DNA from: Ichthyophonus hoferi
Lineage: Eukaryota > Opisthokonta > Ichthyosporea > Ichthyophonida > Ichthyophonidae
Assembly (NCBI GenBank): GCA_002751075.1
Contig: NAOQ01000138.1
Span: forward strand, 11,135-65,826
DNA length: 54,692 nucleotides
Reading direction: 5' to 3'
The translations under genes were made by a program, and so were the position numbers. Positions 35,040-48,048 of this stretch are shown piece by piece. Numbering within the stretch: the stretch's first letter is position 1; each line of letters opens with the position of its first letter. The notes below the pieces were generated by a model. The model saw only the letters and a program-made list of their open reading frames with translations, made no database searches and was not told the origin of the DNA.

Positions 35040-38000
35040 ACAAAACACTGCTCAAAATGCAGCCATTTCAGTGGATACCACACCAGAAGTACATCAATCA
35101 GTGCTCTCCGCCAACCCACCTCAACCACCCCAACCGCCAATGAAAGGGCCACAATCACTAGTAGTACCCATTCCTACTGGCCATCCACCACCACCCTTTA
35201 CCCCACCTCAATTCAACACTATTGCACCCATGCCCCACAGTGCACCCCCTTATCTCCCCATCTATCCCTCTGTTCGTGATCGTGGTTATAAGAGAAAGCA
35301 GGAAGCGATTACTCCTGCCCCTAGAGATATGTCCTATGGAAGGTATGATTTAAATTTTTAAAAATTAAAATGCTTTGGTCTTGCTTTGGGACCACTTGCT
35401 ATTTTCTATTTATTTTATTTATTTCAATTTGCTCTAGGTTTGGCTTTGAAATGACTGATTGCTGGATATATTTAATTTAAATTTTTTTAAAATGTCCTGG
35501 ACTTGCTTTGGGGTCATTTGGTATTTTCTAATTTACTTTTATTTTATTTTATTTTATTTACTTTGATCTTCTATAGGTTTGGCTTTGGAGTGACTGATTA
35601 CTGTTATTTAATTTTTATATCTTAAAACCTTTTTTAAATTAGTCGTGTGCCTGCTATTCATTTTTTATTTCTTATATTTTTTTAAACCTGATTCTTAATT
35701 GGTTCGTTAATGTACTTACTTGCGCTTCTTTTGATCTACTTTGCCTGCTTTTATTTCTATCTGTTCTATTAAACATTAGTTGGCTAATGGTCTGTTTTTT
35801 TAATTTTATTATGCATTTATACCATACCGTACTATATCGTACCATATCATGCCGTACCATGCTACCATCTACTGATTGCTAACCTATCCTGTCTTGCATT
35901 CTCTATAATGCCATATCATACCGTATCATGCCATATCATACCATATTATACCATATTATACTATATCCCAGTCATATCGGTCGTCTTAATAGACATCATT
36001 CTATGGCCCCCCCCTCTACTGATAAAAATAACAAGGGATTACGTCACTTTTCATTAAGAGTATGTCAGAAGGTTAAACAGAAGGGAGTGACGTCATATGT
36101 AGAGGTAAGTTGGGCATACTATCTACCTCATATATATATCGAATTATATATGCTGTAATGTATAGATATACATGCAATTACACATATAGATAAGACTAAT
36201 GAGCATACCGCTATACGTACATCTATACATCTATACACACCTACACTTCCAGCTGCATATATATATACATACATCTACTTACTGTTTCCTTTCTTCCTTC
36301 TCTCTATTCTTTTTTATATCTTTCCCCCTTTCTCCTTCTCTATCCTATTGGCCTATCTTATTTTATCCTACTCCACCATTCAATGATAACACTACATTAT
36401 AGGTGGCAGAGGAACTCGTCTTAGAACTGACTGCACTAGAAACTAATCAGCGACCGAAGAAGAATGATGTGGTGAGTGGTGATTGGATAGCATATATATC
36501 CACGTGTACAGGTACCTATCTATATCTACTTGTATACCTCTATGTCTATATGTACTTATACTGCATCCACATCCTCTTTCTCTTCTTTCTTCCTCTCCCA
36601 TCCCTCTCATTATATCCCTTCTTTCTATCTATTTGACATCAACTACTCATAGTCTTTTTCCTTCTCTTTCCCCCAGCCCTGTGACAGTAAAAATATCCGC
36701 CGTAGAGTGTATGATGCCCTCAATGTGTTAATGGCTATGAATATTATTACGAAAGAGAAGAAGGAGATACGATGGGTAGGCCTGCCTTCTACCTTTGCAC
36801 AAGAGTGTGTGCAGCTGCAGGTAGGAGGGTATATGCGTATATATATATATACACTATATGTATACTGTATATACACTATGTATACTATCTGTATACTATA
36901 TATACACTATATATACACTATATATATACTATATATAGGCACACCATCTTTCACCAACCAGTGTGAGAGAATGACATGTGACGCAGTGGGATTTTAGACC
37001 AATAACATTTCTTTATCTACAGGAGGAGAAAAGGGCACAGGAAGAAAGAATAAAAAAGAAACGGTCCCATTTGTATGAGTTGATTATACAGGTAAACCCC
37101 CGTCACATTATAGCTGTTAATTATTAGATATGCTTACAACTATATGCATATATATATTATAGCCATGCTATGAATATATATTATTAGTTATATTTACATT
37201 AACCTGTTTATTTTAAGCGGGATATATCATCATACTAGTATGTATATTACCAGCAGTTTTATTATAGACTTATCTATATTTATTTCTCTCTGTATGTCTC
37301 TCCTTTTCTCCCTCTCTCTCTATTTATAAGCTAACCTCTAATTACCCCCCTCCCTTAAATATATCCACCAATTAGCAAGTCGCATTTAAGAACCTAACCC
37401 GCCGCAACCTTAATAACGAACGGCGGAAAGGACAAAGACCAGACCTACCAAAGTGTATACAACTACCATATATTATAGTTAATACGCCGGGAGATACACA
37501 GATAGATTGTGAAATGGCTGACGATGGGTGTGTATAAGTCATGTATATATATCTGTCCATAGGAATATAGGAGTATAGAGGTATAGGTAGATAGGTGTAT
37601 AGTTGTGTGTGTATATATGCGTATAAATGTATGTATGTGTGTTTATGTATGTATGTATGCATATATTATAAATATATAACTATATACTATAACTATATAT
37701 TTTATGCTTGTTTTGTTGTCTCTTCTCTTTCCTTCCTTTCTTTTTAATGTCAAACCACTTTGAATTTCCATTTTACTACTATTAGCTAATCCATATACTT
37801 CACGCAAATACTCACATACATACATATATGCATTTATGTGCATATACAACCATATACGCACGTACACATACATAATACATACATATACATGTACAGAACG
37901 GAATACTTCTTTGAGTTTACCCAACCGTTTGAGATCTTAGACGAGATAGAAGTCCTTAAAAGGATGCATTTAGCTGATGGCTTAGATAATGGTACATCTA

Positions 38001-39031
38001 CCAATGAGACTCTAGCTAATGCATGCTCATTGGTTCCTCCTCAGATCGTACCTCATATTCATGGTAGGTCATACATACTATCCTACATACTATCACACAT
38101 GCTATCCTACGTACTATCATACATACCATTTTACATACTACCATANNNNNNNNNNNNNNNNNNNNNNNNNNNNNNNNNNNNNNNNNNNNNNNNNNNNNNN
38201 NNNNNNNNNNNNNNNNNNNNNNNNNNNNNNNNNNNNNNNNNNNNNNNNNNNNNNNNNNNNNNNNNNNNNNNNNNNNNNNNNNNNNNNNNNNNNNNNNNNN
38301 NNNNNNNNNNNNNNNNNNNNNNNNNNNNNNNNNNNNNNNNNNNNNNNNNNNNNNNNNNNNNNNNNNNNNNNNNNNNNNNNNNNNNNNNNNNNNNNNNNNN
38401 NNNNNNNNNNNNNNNNNNNNNNNNNNNNNNNNNNNNNNNNNNNNNNNNNNNNNNNNNNNNNNNNNNNNNNNNNNNNNNNNNNNNNNNNNNNNNNNNNNNN
38501 NCATACTACCATACATACTATTATACATCTATATATCATTTACCCCCCTCCCCTACCCTATCCTTTCTCTTTTATTACCTCACTCTGATTCCCTCCCATC
38601 CTCCCCTACTCTTTATCTACGCAGATATGGTGCATCATATAGCCCGACCTAGCCTGGCCCCACTAGACAATTATGGTATGCCTCCTACCCCTATCTGGAA
38701 CAGAACTCCCTTCTACCCTCCCTACCCTATGCCCCAACAGGCAAACCTCATGAAAAGCCACCCCCAAACACCACTACCAACAGCAACAGCAACAAATGTA
38801 CAAACATTACCTAATAAATTAAGTTCATTACCTCCCAAGACACACGCTACCTCTGGCCCTACAACCCCTTCTGTACTTGCGGCGACACCTACTGTACCCG
38901 TTGCTATGCAGATGCAAGAGATACCATCTCAGCCAATAAAAATGGCACGAGGGGTAGCCAATGGCAAGACCGATGATGGTAGCAACACCTGGCAACATAT
39001 GACACCTCAACCTGTGGTTGAATCTACCTAG
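35040..39031 (+). CDS. DP-family transcription factor (E2F dimer partner), 8 exons, 5' exon(s) not found
   Basis: Heterodimerises with E2F to bind cell-cycle promoters in the nucleus; TFDP1/2-like. Exons: 35040-35342, 35993-36104, 36403-36471, 36677-36820, 37023-37091, 37376-37527, 37897-38063, 38625-39031; all phases agree and give 474 codons after one leading base. Order: proline-rich N-terminal segment; winged-helix DNA-binding domain ([57 protein letters not shown], which holds the RRVYD DNA-contact motif and the DEF box); leucine-rich coiled-coil/dimerisation segment ([20 protein letters not shown]); marked-box-like domain ([38 protein letters not shown]); then about 135 residues rich in Pro, Thr and Gln. 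Human DP1 instead ends in an acidic tail. The first visible exon starts in phase 2, so at least one upstream coding exon exists; I found none with matching phase. Confidence 0.93.
35346..35605. repeat. Two tandem units of about 125-135 bases in DP intron 1
   Basis: Units about 35346-35468 and 35470-35605 share ATTTAAATTTTT, GACTTGCTTTGGG-like, TTGGTATTTTCTA-like, TTTATTTTATTT and AGGTTTGGCTTTG..TGACTGATT in order. Both begin close to the exon 35040-35342 donor. Confidence 0.75.
35819..35967. repeat. Degenerate CCATATCATA minisatellite in DP intron 1
   Basis: Irregular repeats of a ten- to eleven-base CCATATCATA / CCGTATCATG / CCATATTATA unit in two blocks (35819-35868 and 35910-35967), ending just before the acceptor of exon 35993-36104. 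Confidence 0.8.
36830..36940. repeat. TATA/CTATATA-rich low-complexity tract in DP intron 4
   Basis: Repeats of TATACTATATACAC-like sequence between exons 36677-36820 and 37023-37091. Open frames here are artefacts of the repeat. Confidence 0.75.
38062..38145. repeat. CATACTATC/CATACTACC repeat left of N gap in the last DP intron
   Basis: Tandem ten- to twelve-base units such as CATACTATCC and CATACTATCA, continuing on the other side of the gap (38502-38530). Confidence 0.8.
38146..38501. other. Assembly gap (Ns) in the last DP intron
   Basis: Run of 356 Ns inside the repeat. CATACTACCATA occurs on both sides, as expected if the assembler could not close a short tandem repeat. No coding loss: exons 37897-38063 and 38625-39031 join in phase. 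Confidence 0.95.
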
Positions 39032-41731
39032 ATGGTATGTATGGGTATGTGTGTATATGTAAGCGTGTGTGTATGTAGGTGTGTATGCATGCAGGTGTGT
39101 GCATATGTCCATGTATGTCTATGCACCTATTTATGATTTATTCTATGATTTATGCTATGCATACACATTTGCATTTAGATATGCATAAGCAAACGATTAT
39201 ATATACTATATATACTATATATCCACTTCCTTCTCTATTCCTTCCACTGTCGTATTCCTTTCCCCACCCCTACCTACCATTGCATGCCTACTCTTGTTTT
39301 ATCTCTCCCTCCTAATCATTGGGTCTTTTTTCAATATAATTTTCTTAATTGATTGGTTAAACCAGGCCCTATTTTTAATGACAGACACTTCATTTACTCA
39401 CTTTTAATTTTTTTAGTCCAATCAGATGTGGCACACATCATTTAAGTAATTAGGTGTTATTATCCCAGTCTTTTCTTTCATGTCATAATGATGTCGTAAA
39501 TTACGTAACAAATACTAATTAGGTTATTTGATCTCCCTAGATGGTTTTAAGTATGACCTAATTAGGAAACCACAAGGCAAGGAGTAGGCAGAGCTTACCT
39601 GATTTTCTGAAAATTGAGAGCACACCATGGGATACTTATGTCATAATGACGGCATGCTATATGTAACATACTAATAATACCAAATTATACCACTCTTTCC
39701 TTATACAGACACGTCTAGCCAATTGGTTTACTACCAGTGCGTGTATATGTATACATACATATACATATATATTTAATCATTACTTAGACTACATATATAC
39801 GCACAAACAAACACATTCTCCTATACAGCTATAGAATATATTAGAAAGTCATATTAGTCTACGGTTATTTCTTCAGAGTGGAACCATTATCAATTAGATG
39901 CATATATAAATGTAATAAACTGAAAAATGGTTTTTGGCCATTTGAAATATCTATAGTTGTCATCATTATTCTGGGCTTTCACATAATACTATAGGATATA
40001 TGTTGTTATGTTGTTATAAAATTAGAACCTATGAGAAATTAGCATGGTTTTTATAATCTGCGAGTGTCCAAATGGAAAGCCTTTTTATACGCAGATCTTT
40101 TATTAGTAATTTATTTCCATGGGTGTGATAAGAACATATTTTAAAATCCTATGCAGTATATATATGTTATTTATAATTATAACATCTTTGATATTTATTG
40201 TTAAAAAACCATTGGCAGATTCATACTGTGAAAAGTTTTGGCTATAGTTTTGAATATTTAGGCAATAACATTTCTATACATTAATTATAATTACCAGGCT
40301 AGTGTCAATTTATTCATCTTATTATTGGATCAGTATAATGGGGCCTACGATTAGATTATTATTGGTTGGCATCCTTGACGACTTACATAGTAGATATCAT
40401 AAGCACTGTACTGTATAAAAGTGGTATCTGTACACACATACACGTACGCATACACAGATACATACACATGCACATACACATTGTCTATCTCCATTAGGAG
40501 ACTGGTAAATCCCTGCCGCAATTATATGGCTCAAGATTGCGAATTTTTCTTTTCAAAAATGACCGGCCTTTTTGTGGCGCTACCGCCTACATATTTTTCC
40601 GGAATATATTCTTAATAAACACTAATGCCTTAGCGTTATGCCCTCTTTGATTTGATCACTGAATCCCAACGCAATAAAAAACTATAGCTATATAAAAAAC
40701 TATCTATTAAATAAATATTTCTTTTTAATAACGCAAAACATTTCAACCAGTTTTAATGCTGCCAACAATTATTACATATCTATTACATTCGTTAAAATCA
40801 ATTTTAAAAGTTAAGTTAGCCAATTGCTGATTTAGGCTACACCTGTTTTCCTTCTGTAACAACCACCATCTCAATAATCTTGTAAATCAAGATCTACATA
40901 TTGCAATCTGCTGTAAACCTGCCAAGAAAGTGCCAAGAAAGGTACTTGTATTTGTTCATAAAGTACCATTAATAGGCCTTTAAAGAATATTAGTTAGTGG
41001 TTGTGTGCCTAATACTATGATTGCAGTTTTGGTTCCTTAGAAAATCAACATCGTGTCGATATCAGCCTGTGTAGTAATTAGCTCACCCATGTTCAAGCTG
41101 GCGAGTGACTATTGCAAGCAGAGAACTTAATAAAGCCTGCATAGCCTTTAATCAGCATCATTACATAATTAAGAGTCCTAAACCTGTCTCAGACAGAACC
41201 TTTTTATACTTACTATATAGCATTTTATATATAGAGTACTTCAGAACCCGGCATTAATTATAGTTACGTTGCCTCTGTTGAATATGTAGCTATATCTGAT
41301 ATACCCTTTTTGCCTATTGTTTGGATAAACATCCTGTTCTCCCCCGTTATTGTGGTGTGTGTAAAACGAATAACCATGTAGCGATGAATATTTTATTTTA
41401 TTTCATTATCACTAAAAATAGGATTTTTCTGTTGTACCGAATGTAAAAAAAATAGCCCTGTAACATTATATACCATTGCAGCAAATGGATGGTAGATAAT
41501 TCTGGAGTTGCAACATTACCATGTCAATTCTATTACTACTTTATGTCTAATACGTCTCTATGCTTCCTATTACATCTCCCTGTGCATTCAGCCATTTTAT
41601 AGCCAAGCAGATCATATTATCATGCTATAATATTACAATATCACTACGTCAGAATACTACTACACTATTAAACTATAATGCCATAGTGTTATCATATGAT
41701 TCAATAGATACGCATCCATACATCTACATGT
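39032..41731. other. Spacer between convergent DP and GET3 genes
   Basis: 2.7 kb without a credible protein frame. The first clear AATAAA after the DP stop is at 39914-39919. 39040-39240 and 39740-39780 are CATA/TATA low-complexity sequence. Confidence 0.5.
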
Positions 41732-41736
41732 TTATT
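41731..41736 (-). promoter_or_regulatory. Candidate poly(A) signal overlapping the GET3 stop codon
   Basis: AATAAA on the minus strand whose TAA (41734-41732) is the stop codon, the same arrangement as at the NAGS stop. Confidence 0.35.
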
Positions 41737-41903
41737 TCATAACAGGGTTCACTAGCATGCTTCCAAAGTGTTCCAAAGCCTCTTTCCCTCGCACTTCCGT
41801 GGTTAGAAGAGGAACCTTGGTCCTGTGGAGGGAAAAGATTGTGAAAAACAGAGAGAGAGAGCGTGTGTGAGCGGAGGTGAAGATAGATGGAGAAAAGAAA
41901 GAG

Positions 41904-41941
<38 letters not shown>

Positions 41942-44900
41942 AAGAGAAAAGGGAAGAGAAATAAGGAAGGCCTCTACACAGTGTGACTAATATATATATA
42001 TATATATACATACACATTGAAGTCTTCATACAGGTCGTCGATCTGATTCAAATATTTTGCTTGCATCCTTACACGTGATACACACAGTGGACAGGTAGAA
42101 CCTATAATAGGCAATAGCAGCATGTGGTTAGGGCTAGAAGGTTCATGTAATAGATGTCTAATCTAGCGATATACACAATAAAAGTAAAGTTAGTATAGTA
42201 TTACCTATCTAATGCATTAATGCCTGGTTCTGAACTACTCTATATATGAAATGCTATTTTTGTAAAGTATTCAAAGGTTCTGTCTGAGACACGTGGAGAC
42301 TCTTGATTCTGCTGGAATACTGAATAAAAAAACATAAACGCTATACAGTTTTTACGTCAGGGGTCTTAGTTTTATATGTATAACAAAAATTACACATATC
42401 CTGCCCCTAATTTATGGTGTCATCTGTATCCAATTGCCATGTTCGGTTACAACATTAACAGCTCAATTTATACTTTAACAGAGCCAGCCATGTAACCATA
42501 TATACTATAATGCATGATCATACCTGCAGCAGGGTTGATCAATTGGTTCACTACAATATTGTGGGAGTCAATCTCAAACTTGGTTAGTTCCTGGATCAGG
42601 CGCTCAGTCTCGTAGAGAGATAAGAACTCACTAATACATACACATACAAAGGTTGTTTTATCCTGCGAAAGAGAAGGAAATCAGTGAGAAAACAAAATAA
42701 AGAGGCTGGGAGAGAAGGGGCGGCATGAGCTGGGATTGCTATGTTACTGTTACTATTGCGGTTTATTGTATTTTGTTGTGTGTATATAGGTGCATAGGTG
42801 TGGTGGTGTGTAAAGTATGTATTCTAGTCGTATAAGTATAGATTCGCTTGGCTTGTAATGGTATATCATAAAACAAGAGAGGCCAGGCTTACATGATATA
42901 ATATGATATAATATGATGTCATATTTGTCAAAGTGTTATTATTACCCAACATATAACATGTAGCTTCAATCTAGCTGGGAGTGCAAGTAAGTAGATGTAT
43001 GCTGCGTTGATTATATATAATGTCTACAATTTAATAAATTTGCCGTTGTTTTGATTTTGAGTTTGGTTTTGAGGCCTTAATATCATGCGCAGCAGTAACT
43101 GAATAGAATTTTGTAATAATTTTAATTTGAATACGTAATCTTCTAAGTAGTTTTTTTTTTTTTGGTTTTTTTGGTTTTTTGGTTTTTTGGTTTTCTGGTT
43201 ATATAGAAAATATAGTAGGTTCAATTTCTTACTTATATATATAGAACCTCCAACAGTTTGCCAAAGAAAACTTGTATCACCTAATTTTTAAAACTACTAT
43301 TGTACTGTGTCTGATTTAGTAAGTGTGTGCTATAAATAGATAGGCATATATATATGCAATTGAAGAGATAAAAATTAAAGTTACCGGATTCTGGAATTGA
43401 GCGATGACCTCATCAATGACTCCTTTGGTTTCCATTAGCTTATCTGTCGGATCAGGATACGTATATTATTAATTAATGGGAAAGCATTAATGAGTGACCC
43501 TATATGTTAGGATAGGTTGATGAATGCGTTTGGTATTACCCAATCAGGGCACATATATCATTGATTAATTAATTAACATGCATTAGTGAATGACTGTGTA
43601 TAATTAAATAATGAATGTGTTTGGTAGGGCCATACACTCGATCATGGCATGCTATCACCATCTACGAGATTTATATATATGATATATGTAAGCATGTATG
43701 TATGTCCATGAATAAGATGACGTAAGTATACCATAATGACAATATAATGAGAAGGGATCACATGACTATATCGCGGTAGGTGATATGTGGTTTATAGTGT
43801 CTCAGATATAAACAATATATGTGGTAGTATGTTCACGTATCTATATTATATTAGATGGAGAGAGGTAAAACATACCGGTGATGGCCTTGTCGTCAAAGGC
43901 AGGGACACCCATCATAGAACTAACCTGAGTAAAAGGAAGAGGGAGAGGGAGAGGGAGTGAGTGTGTGTGCTAAAGGGAGAAACAAAAAACAAACAAAGGA
44001 AGATATATATATATATATATATATGTGTGTAGTATGTCCTTCAGATATGTGATAGTATAATCATGGCGGTAGTGGCATACACCTGTACGGGGCAAGATCG
44101 GTACCAATAAGAGCATGTAGAATAGTGCTAAGAGAAGGTATGTACTCTATCTATTTCAATACTTGCTTGAATATACACTCAGAATATATCTATATACACA
44201 CATACATATATATACATATACATATACATATATACATGTACATATACATACATATACATATATACATACATACATACACCTATACCCACACACCAACCTG
44301 TTGGAACATGCCGCCAAACTTGTCCTTAAGCTCTATTAACTTCCCCAAACCCTTCTCCAATATATTAGGGAACTGCAAGAGACGAAGTGTGTGACCAGTA
44401 GGGGCTGTGTCAAACACTACTGTATCATAGTCCATGTTTTGAACTAGCCTGGGATTATTAATTGGTGTTAATTAGGTTAATTAGGTTAACTGAGACGAAT
44501 GAATGCAGTTATCAAATATCATTGTCTCATAATTCATGCTTTGAACCAGTCTGCAATTAAATACTTAACATTAGCTAATACCTATGAATAAGGACAAGAT
44601 CTTCTGCTTTATGATGGAAGATATATATATATAGCCCGAGAAGGACTGACCTATACTAAAATGGTGCCATTACATAAGGCAGGAAAAGTAGCGTGTAAAT
44701 TGGTAATTAGTACTAATTAGTACTAATTGATGTGAGTAATCTAAAATATCTGCCAAGTATTCGCCTTTAGACCTATCAGAGCATAATATGCAGGTCGTAA
44801 TCAAAGGTGGCCATGGGTTAAATGCTAAATTCATTAAAGTATAAATTTTCCAGTACTATTAATGAAATAACAAATCGTAATGAACGTTCATTAGGGTTGA

Positions 44901-46050
44901 TGGGAGAGTGAATGTGAGTGTATTAATATAATCAAATATAATATAATATCGTATAATAAAATATAATCCAATCTAATAGAACATAATCTAATTTAACCTA
45001 ACCTAACCTAACCTGATCGAATATATATATATATATCAATACAAGTATAAATCCCTGTGTTCCTACATATAACCGCAGGCCCATTTATTTTAACCACCCA
45101 CAAATAGCTGCTAATAACACATAAATATATATATCCAGTCAAACACCTACTTCATAACTTCGGCAAAACTCATTGCCTCATCTATTCCAGGGATAGCCCC
45201 GGAGATCTCCTGGAAGAGCGCTGAAACTCCTCCCTGACCCTCTGTATAACCAGCCAATTAATTATCATATTAAAGATAATGTAATTATTTTAAAAAGTTT
45301 AGCCTTTCAATTTAACTGGTTTGCATTTAATCCAATGTGTTAAAGTTATCGACTAGAGATTATTCAAATAATTACAATGTTAAATTTTCTAGGTTAATAG
45401 TAATGCCAGCCACTTTCTATTTTATGGTGTAATATCATATTCCCGGCTTAATTGGTAATAAACTGCCATTTCCCGATTAATAGTAATGGGGTGCAGTAAT
45501 TGGATGGATAACCTTTAATGATATGCGATTAGTTTACATATCTTTATATTAGCTATAATTGGGCGCCTTTTGACTTACCCAAACACGGCGTGGTTAAATT
45601 ACAAGCAGCAGAAAATAAAATTCAAAAAAATTTAAAGCATTGACATTCTAGCTCTAAACATTAGTCATTCAGTTAAGCAACTTATTTAAAATAAAATAAA
45701 ATTTAAATTTTATACATATTAAAAATAATGCCATACATACCTCCCAGAGGATCCATATCTGGTGCTTCGATAGTAGGATCAATTTCCTATAAAAGGTTAA
45801 ATGTTAGCATATATGATTGGTTGTTCTCTATACAGGTTATGGAAAAAAGTCGATAGTAATTGGTTTGGTGACTGTATGTATGACAGTATGTATGACAGTG
45901 GGTATATATGTATGCATATGTGTATATGCCATCCAAGCATAAAGTAGTACATGTACCAGAAAGATCTTTTCTCAACACGTACAAATTCTTACATTTGCAA
46001 ATTGACTTATATCAAACTATATCTCATTATAGAATACATCATGTAAACAC

Positions 46051-46086
<36 letters not shown>

Positions 46087-48048
46087 GAGTTCTATGTACT
46101 TATATGCATAACTCAACATATTTTCTTATATATATATCCACCAATGGGCTTCCGTACTTAAACATATATATTATTCTAAAATTATTCAATAAAAAAATAT
46201 CAATATAACTGATCTATGTAATTCATAGGCCAATATAACGTACCACATGTCTTAAAACATTATTAATTACACAATTCCAAGCTAACCAATAAGCATCTAT
46301 AATTAACATTACAAAACACTAGTCTTAGCCATAACAATATAACAATCTAAGAATAAATATACACATATATATATACACCATAGCAAATAAATTATCAAAA
46401 CAACAGTGTATATAGTATATCTATATATCTATATATATACCTACCATAGCATATAAATTTTCAAAAGCATTGACTTTCACAGGTTCTTTCCCAAATTTCT
46501 GCCCGAAAGCATCACTCAGGTTATGAGCAGGGTCAGTAGATATGATAAGAACCTTCCCTCGCACCTTAGCCAGTTGCACGGCTATACTGCAACTACAGGG
46601 GGTAAATGCATTGGGTTACATGGGGTGTAAGGGTGTGTGTGAATATCTAGTTTATATTTTATTGGTTTGCAGGTATGTATGAGACCCGGTATGTCTATAT
46701 AAATCAATCTGTAATTGGAGATGTTTGATTGGTGGAACCAAGAATCTCATTATATTTCCTTGTTTCTATTGGTATGTATAGATAACATGTGATAGTTGAT
46801 TGGTACACACTATACATATGGTTGAACGAATTATTCGGGTAAATATATTGGCTCAGGACAGAAAGTAAATCTTGACTGAGTAGATAATCGACTGATTATA
46901 TTATATATACATTTTTTAAAATACCGATATATCAAAAATATTCAGTGACCAATAAACAGGATTCATTAAATTTATAATTCATCATCTCTGCCATCAACTA
47001 GTTGGCAAGCAATCCAAGTATTTGAGCCACAAAACTTCACACAGTTCTGACCAATCAATACCCACCAATAGGTACTATTAATTTAATTGGATGATATTAT
47101 TGGATGATATTATTGGATAATAAACATAATCCTGAAAACAGTATTAACAATGATGTAATTATTTATTGATATGTATATAGTCAAGTAAGCAAATATACGG
47201 ATGTAGAGCAAGAGAAATAGGAGCAAAATGTGCTACTACCACTACATGGGTTTGAAAGAAAGAAGTAAGTAGGTCTATATTATATATATATATATATATG
47301 AATGTATGCTTATGTATAGATACTCGATTATATTTTCATATAAGTGTATACTTTTTTTAGTTTCATAATTGTGTGCTCTCTGTGATGCTCAACTGTATAT
47401 ATCAATAAATTAGTATGTGTCCCTATATTTATTCCATTCTGACCGTCTAGTTCCCTACTAGTAAGTCTTACCACAAAAAATTTATTCTTGTAATCACACA
47501 CAATGAATGTAAATATCAAGTTAAAACAGACTCCTTGTAAACCTTCATTTAACATGTTTATCTAGAAAACAAGCGTAAAACATTATAAATATATACCTAT
47601 TCAAAAAAGGAAAAGGAAAGAACGCACATGCGTTTGCTTACAAATTTAAAACCATTGTGAGAGAATGTTATTAATAAAGGTTAATGATCTAGTGGTAGAA
47701 ATAGTTCTAGCATATTTATACTTTGGGTGTGGGCGTATACATGTTTTCGTGAAGTCAAATAAATTTGTTTAGAATTAAATTGATTTATCCGCATTAATAT
47801 AATATACACATGTGACTACGCATGTGACTACAATAGTATATTAGTCACTTTGTATGGTTGCGTATATATGTGTATGAGTGAGTATACCAGTGTAGCACCA
47901 TAAAAATATAATAAACTTCATAGACAACTACAACCTACCTTGTGGTGGTCTTTCCCACGCCACCCTTCCCACCTACAAAGATCCATTTTAAAGAGTCTTG
48001 TTCTAACAAGTTCTTAATTGAACTTTCCATTGGCTCAAACTCAGTCAT
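41732..48048 (-). CDS. ASNA1: GET3/ASNA1 ATPase (TRC40), 10 exons, complete
   Basis: Cytosolic homodimeric ATPase that carries tail-anchored membrane proteins to the ER receptor. Exons in transcription order: 48048-47939, 46592-46445, 45786-45741, 45241-45151, 44448-44298, 43924-43876, 43443-43385, 42662-42524, 42101-42014, 41822-41732; all phases agree, 972 bases, 323 residues (human 348). Motifs: deviant Walker [15 protein letters not shown] (about residues 24-37), switch [27 protein letters not shown], switch [15 protein letters not shown], hydrophobic groove region ([23 protein letters not shown]), NIVVNQL with the nucleotide-contacting Asn, a C-P-L-C pair matching the zinc-binding CxxC that bridges the dimer, [13 protein letters not shown], and the closing PLLTTEVRG. 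The exon 9 donor is set at 42014 (GT|GTATGT) because only this keeps ...NVTKVPLL in frame. Start: ATG at 48048 directly before the acidic leader [10 protein letters not shown]. Confidence 0.96.
41846..41970. repeat. Purine tract (GAAA/GAGA) in GET3 intron 9
   Basis: About 120 bases of almost pure A and G on the plus strand, so CU-rich in the GET3 transcript. It lies just upstream, in the sense of transcription, of the last exon's acceptor. Confidence 0.85.
44003..44024. repeat. (AT)11 microsatellite in GET3 intron 5
   Basis: Uninterrupted AT repeat between exons 43876-43924 and 44298-44448. Confidence 0.85.
44183..44293. repeat. CATA/TACA-rich tract next to GET3 exon 5
   Basis: Irregular CATATA, CATACA and CACA units directly beside the exon 44298-44448 donor. 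Confidence 0.75.
46061..46086. repeat. (AT)13 microsatellite in GET3 intron 2
   Basis: Uninterrupted AT repeat between exons 45741-45786 and 46445-46592. Confidence 0.85.

Noticed and set aside
36199-36997. Several overlapping frames rich in Tyr, Ile and Ser
   Set aside because: They are translations of CATA/TATA and CT-rich intron sequence within DP.
38016-38588. Frames spanning the N gap
   Set aside because: They consist mostly of Ns and repeat; the real exons flank them.
44995-45014. (AACCT)4, like the arthropod telomere repeat
   Set aside because: Only four units inside a GET3 intron; too short to mean a telomere or an arthropod origin.
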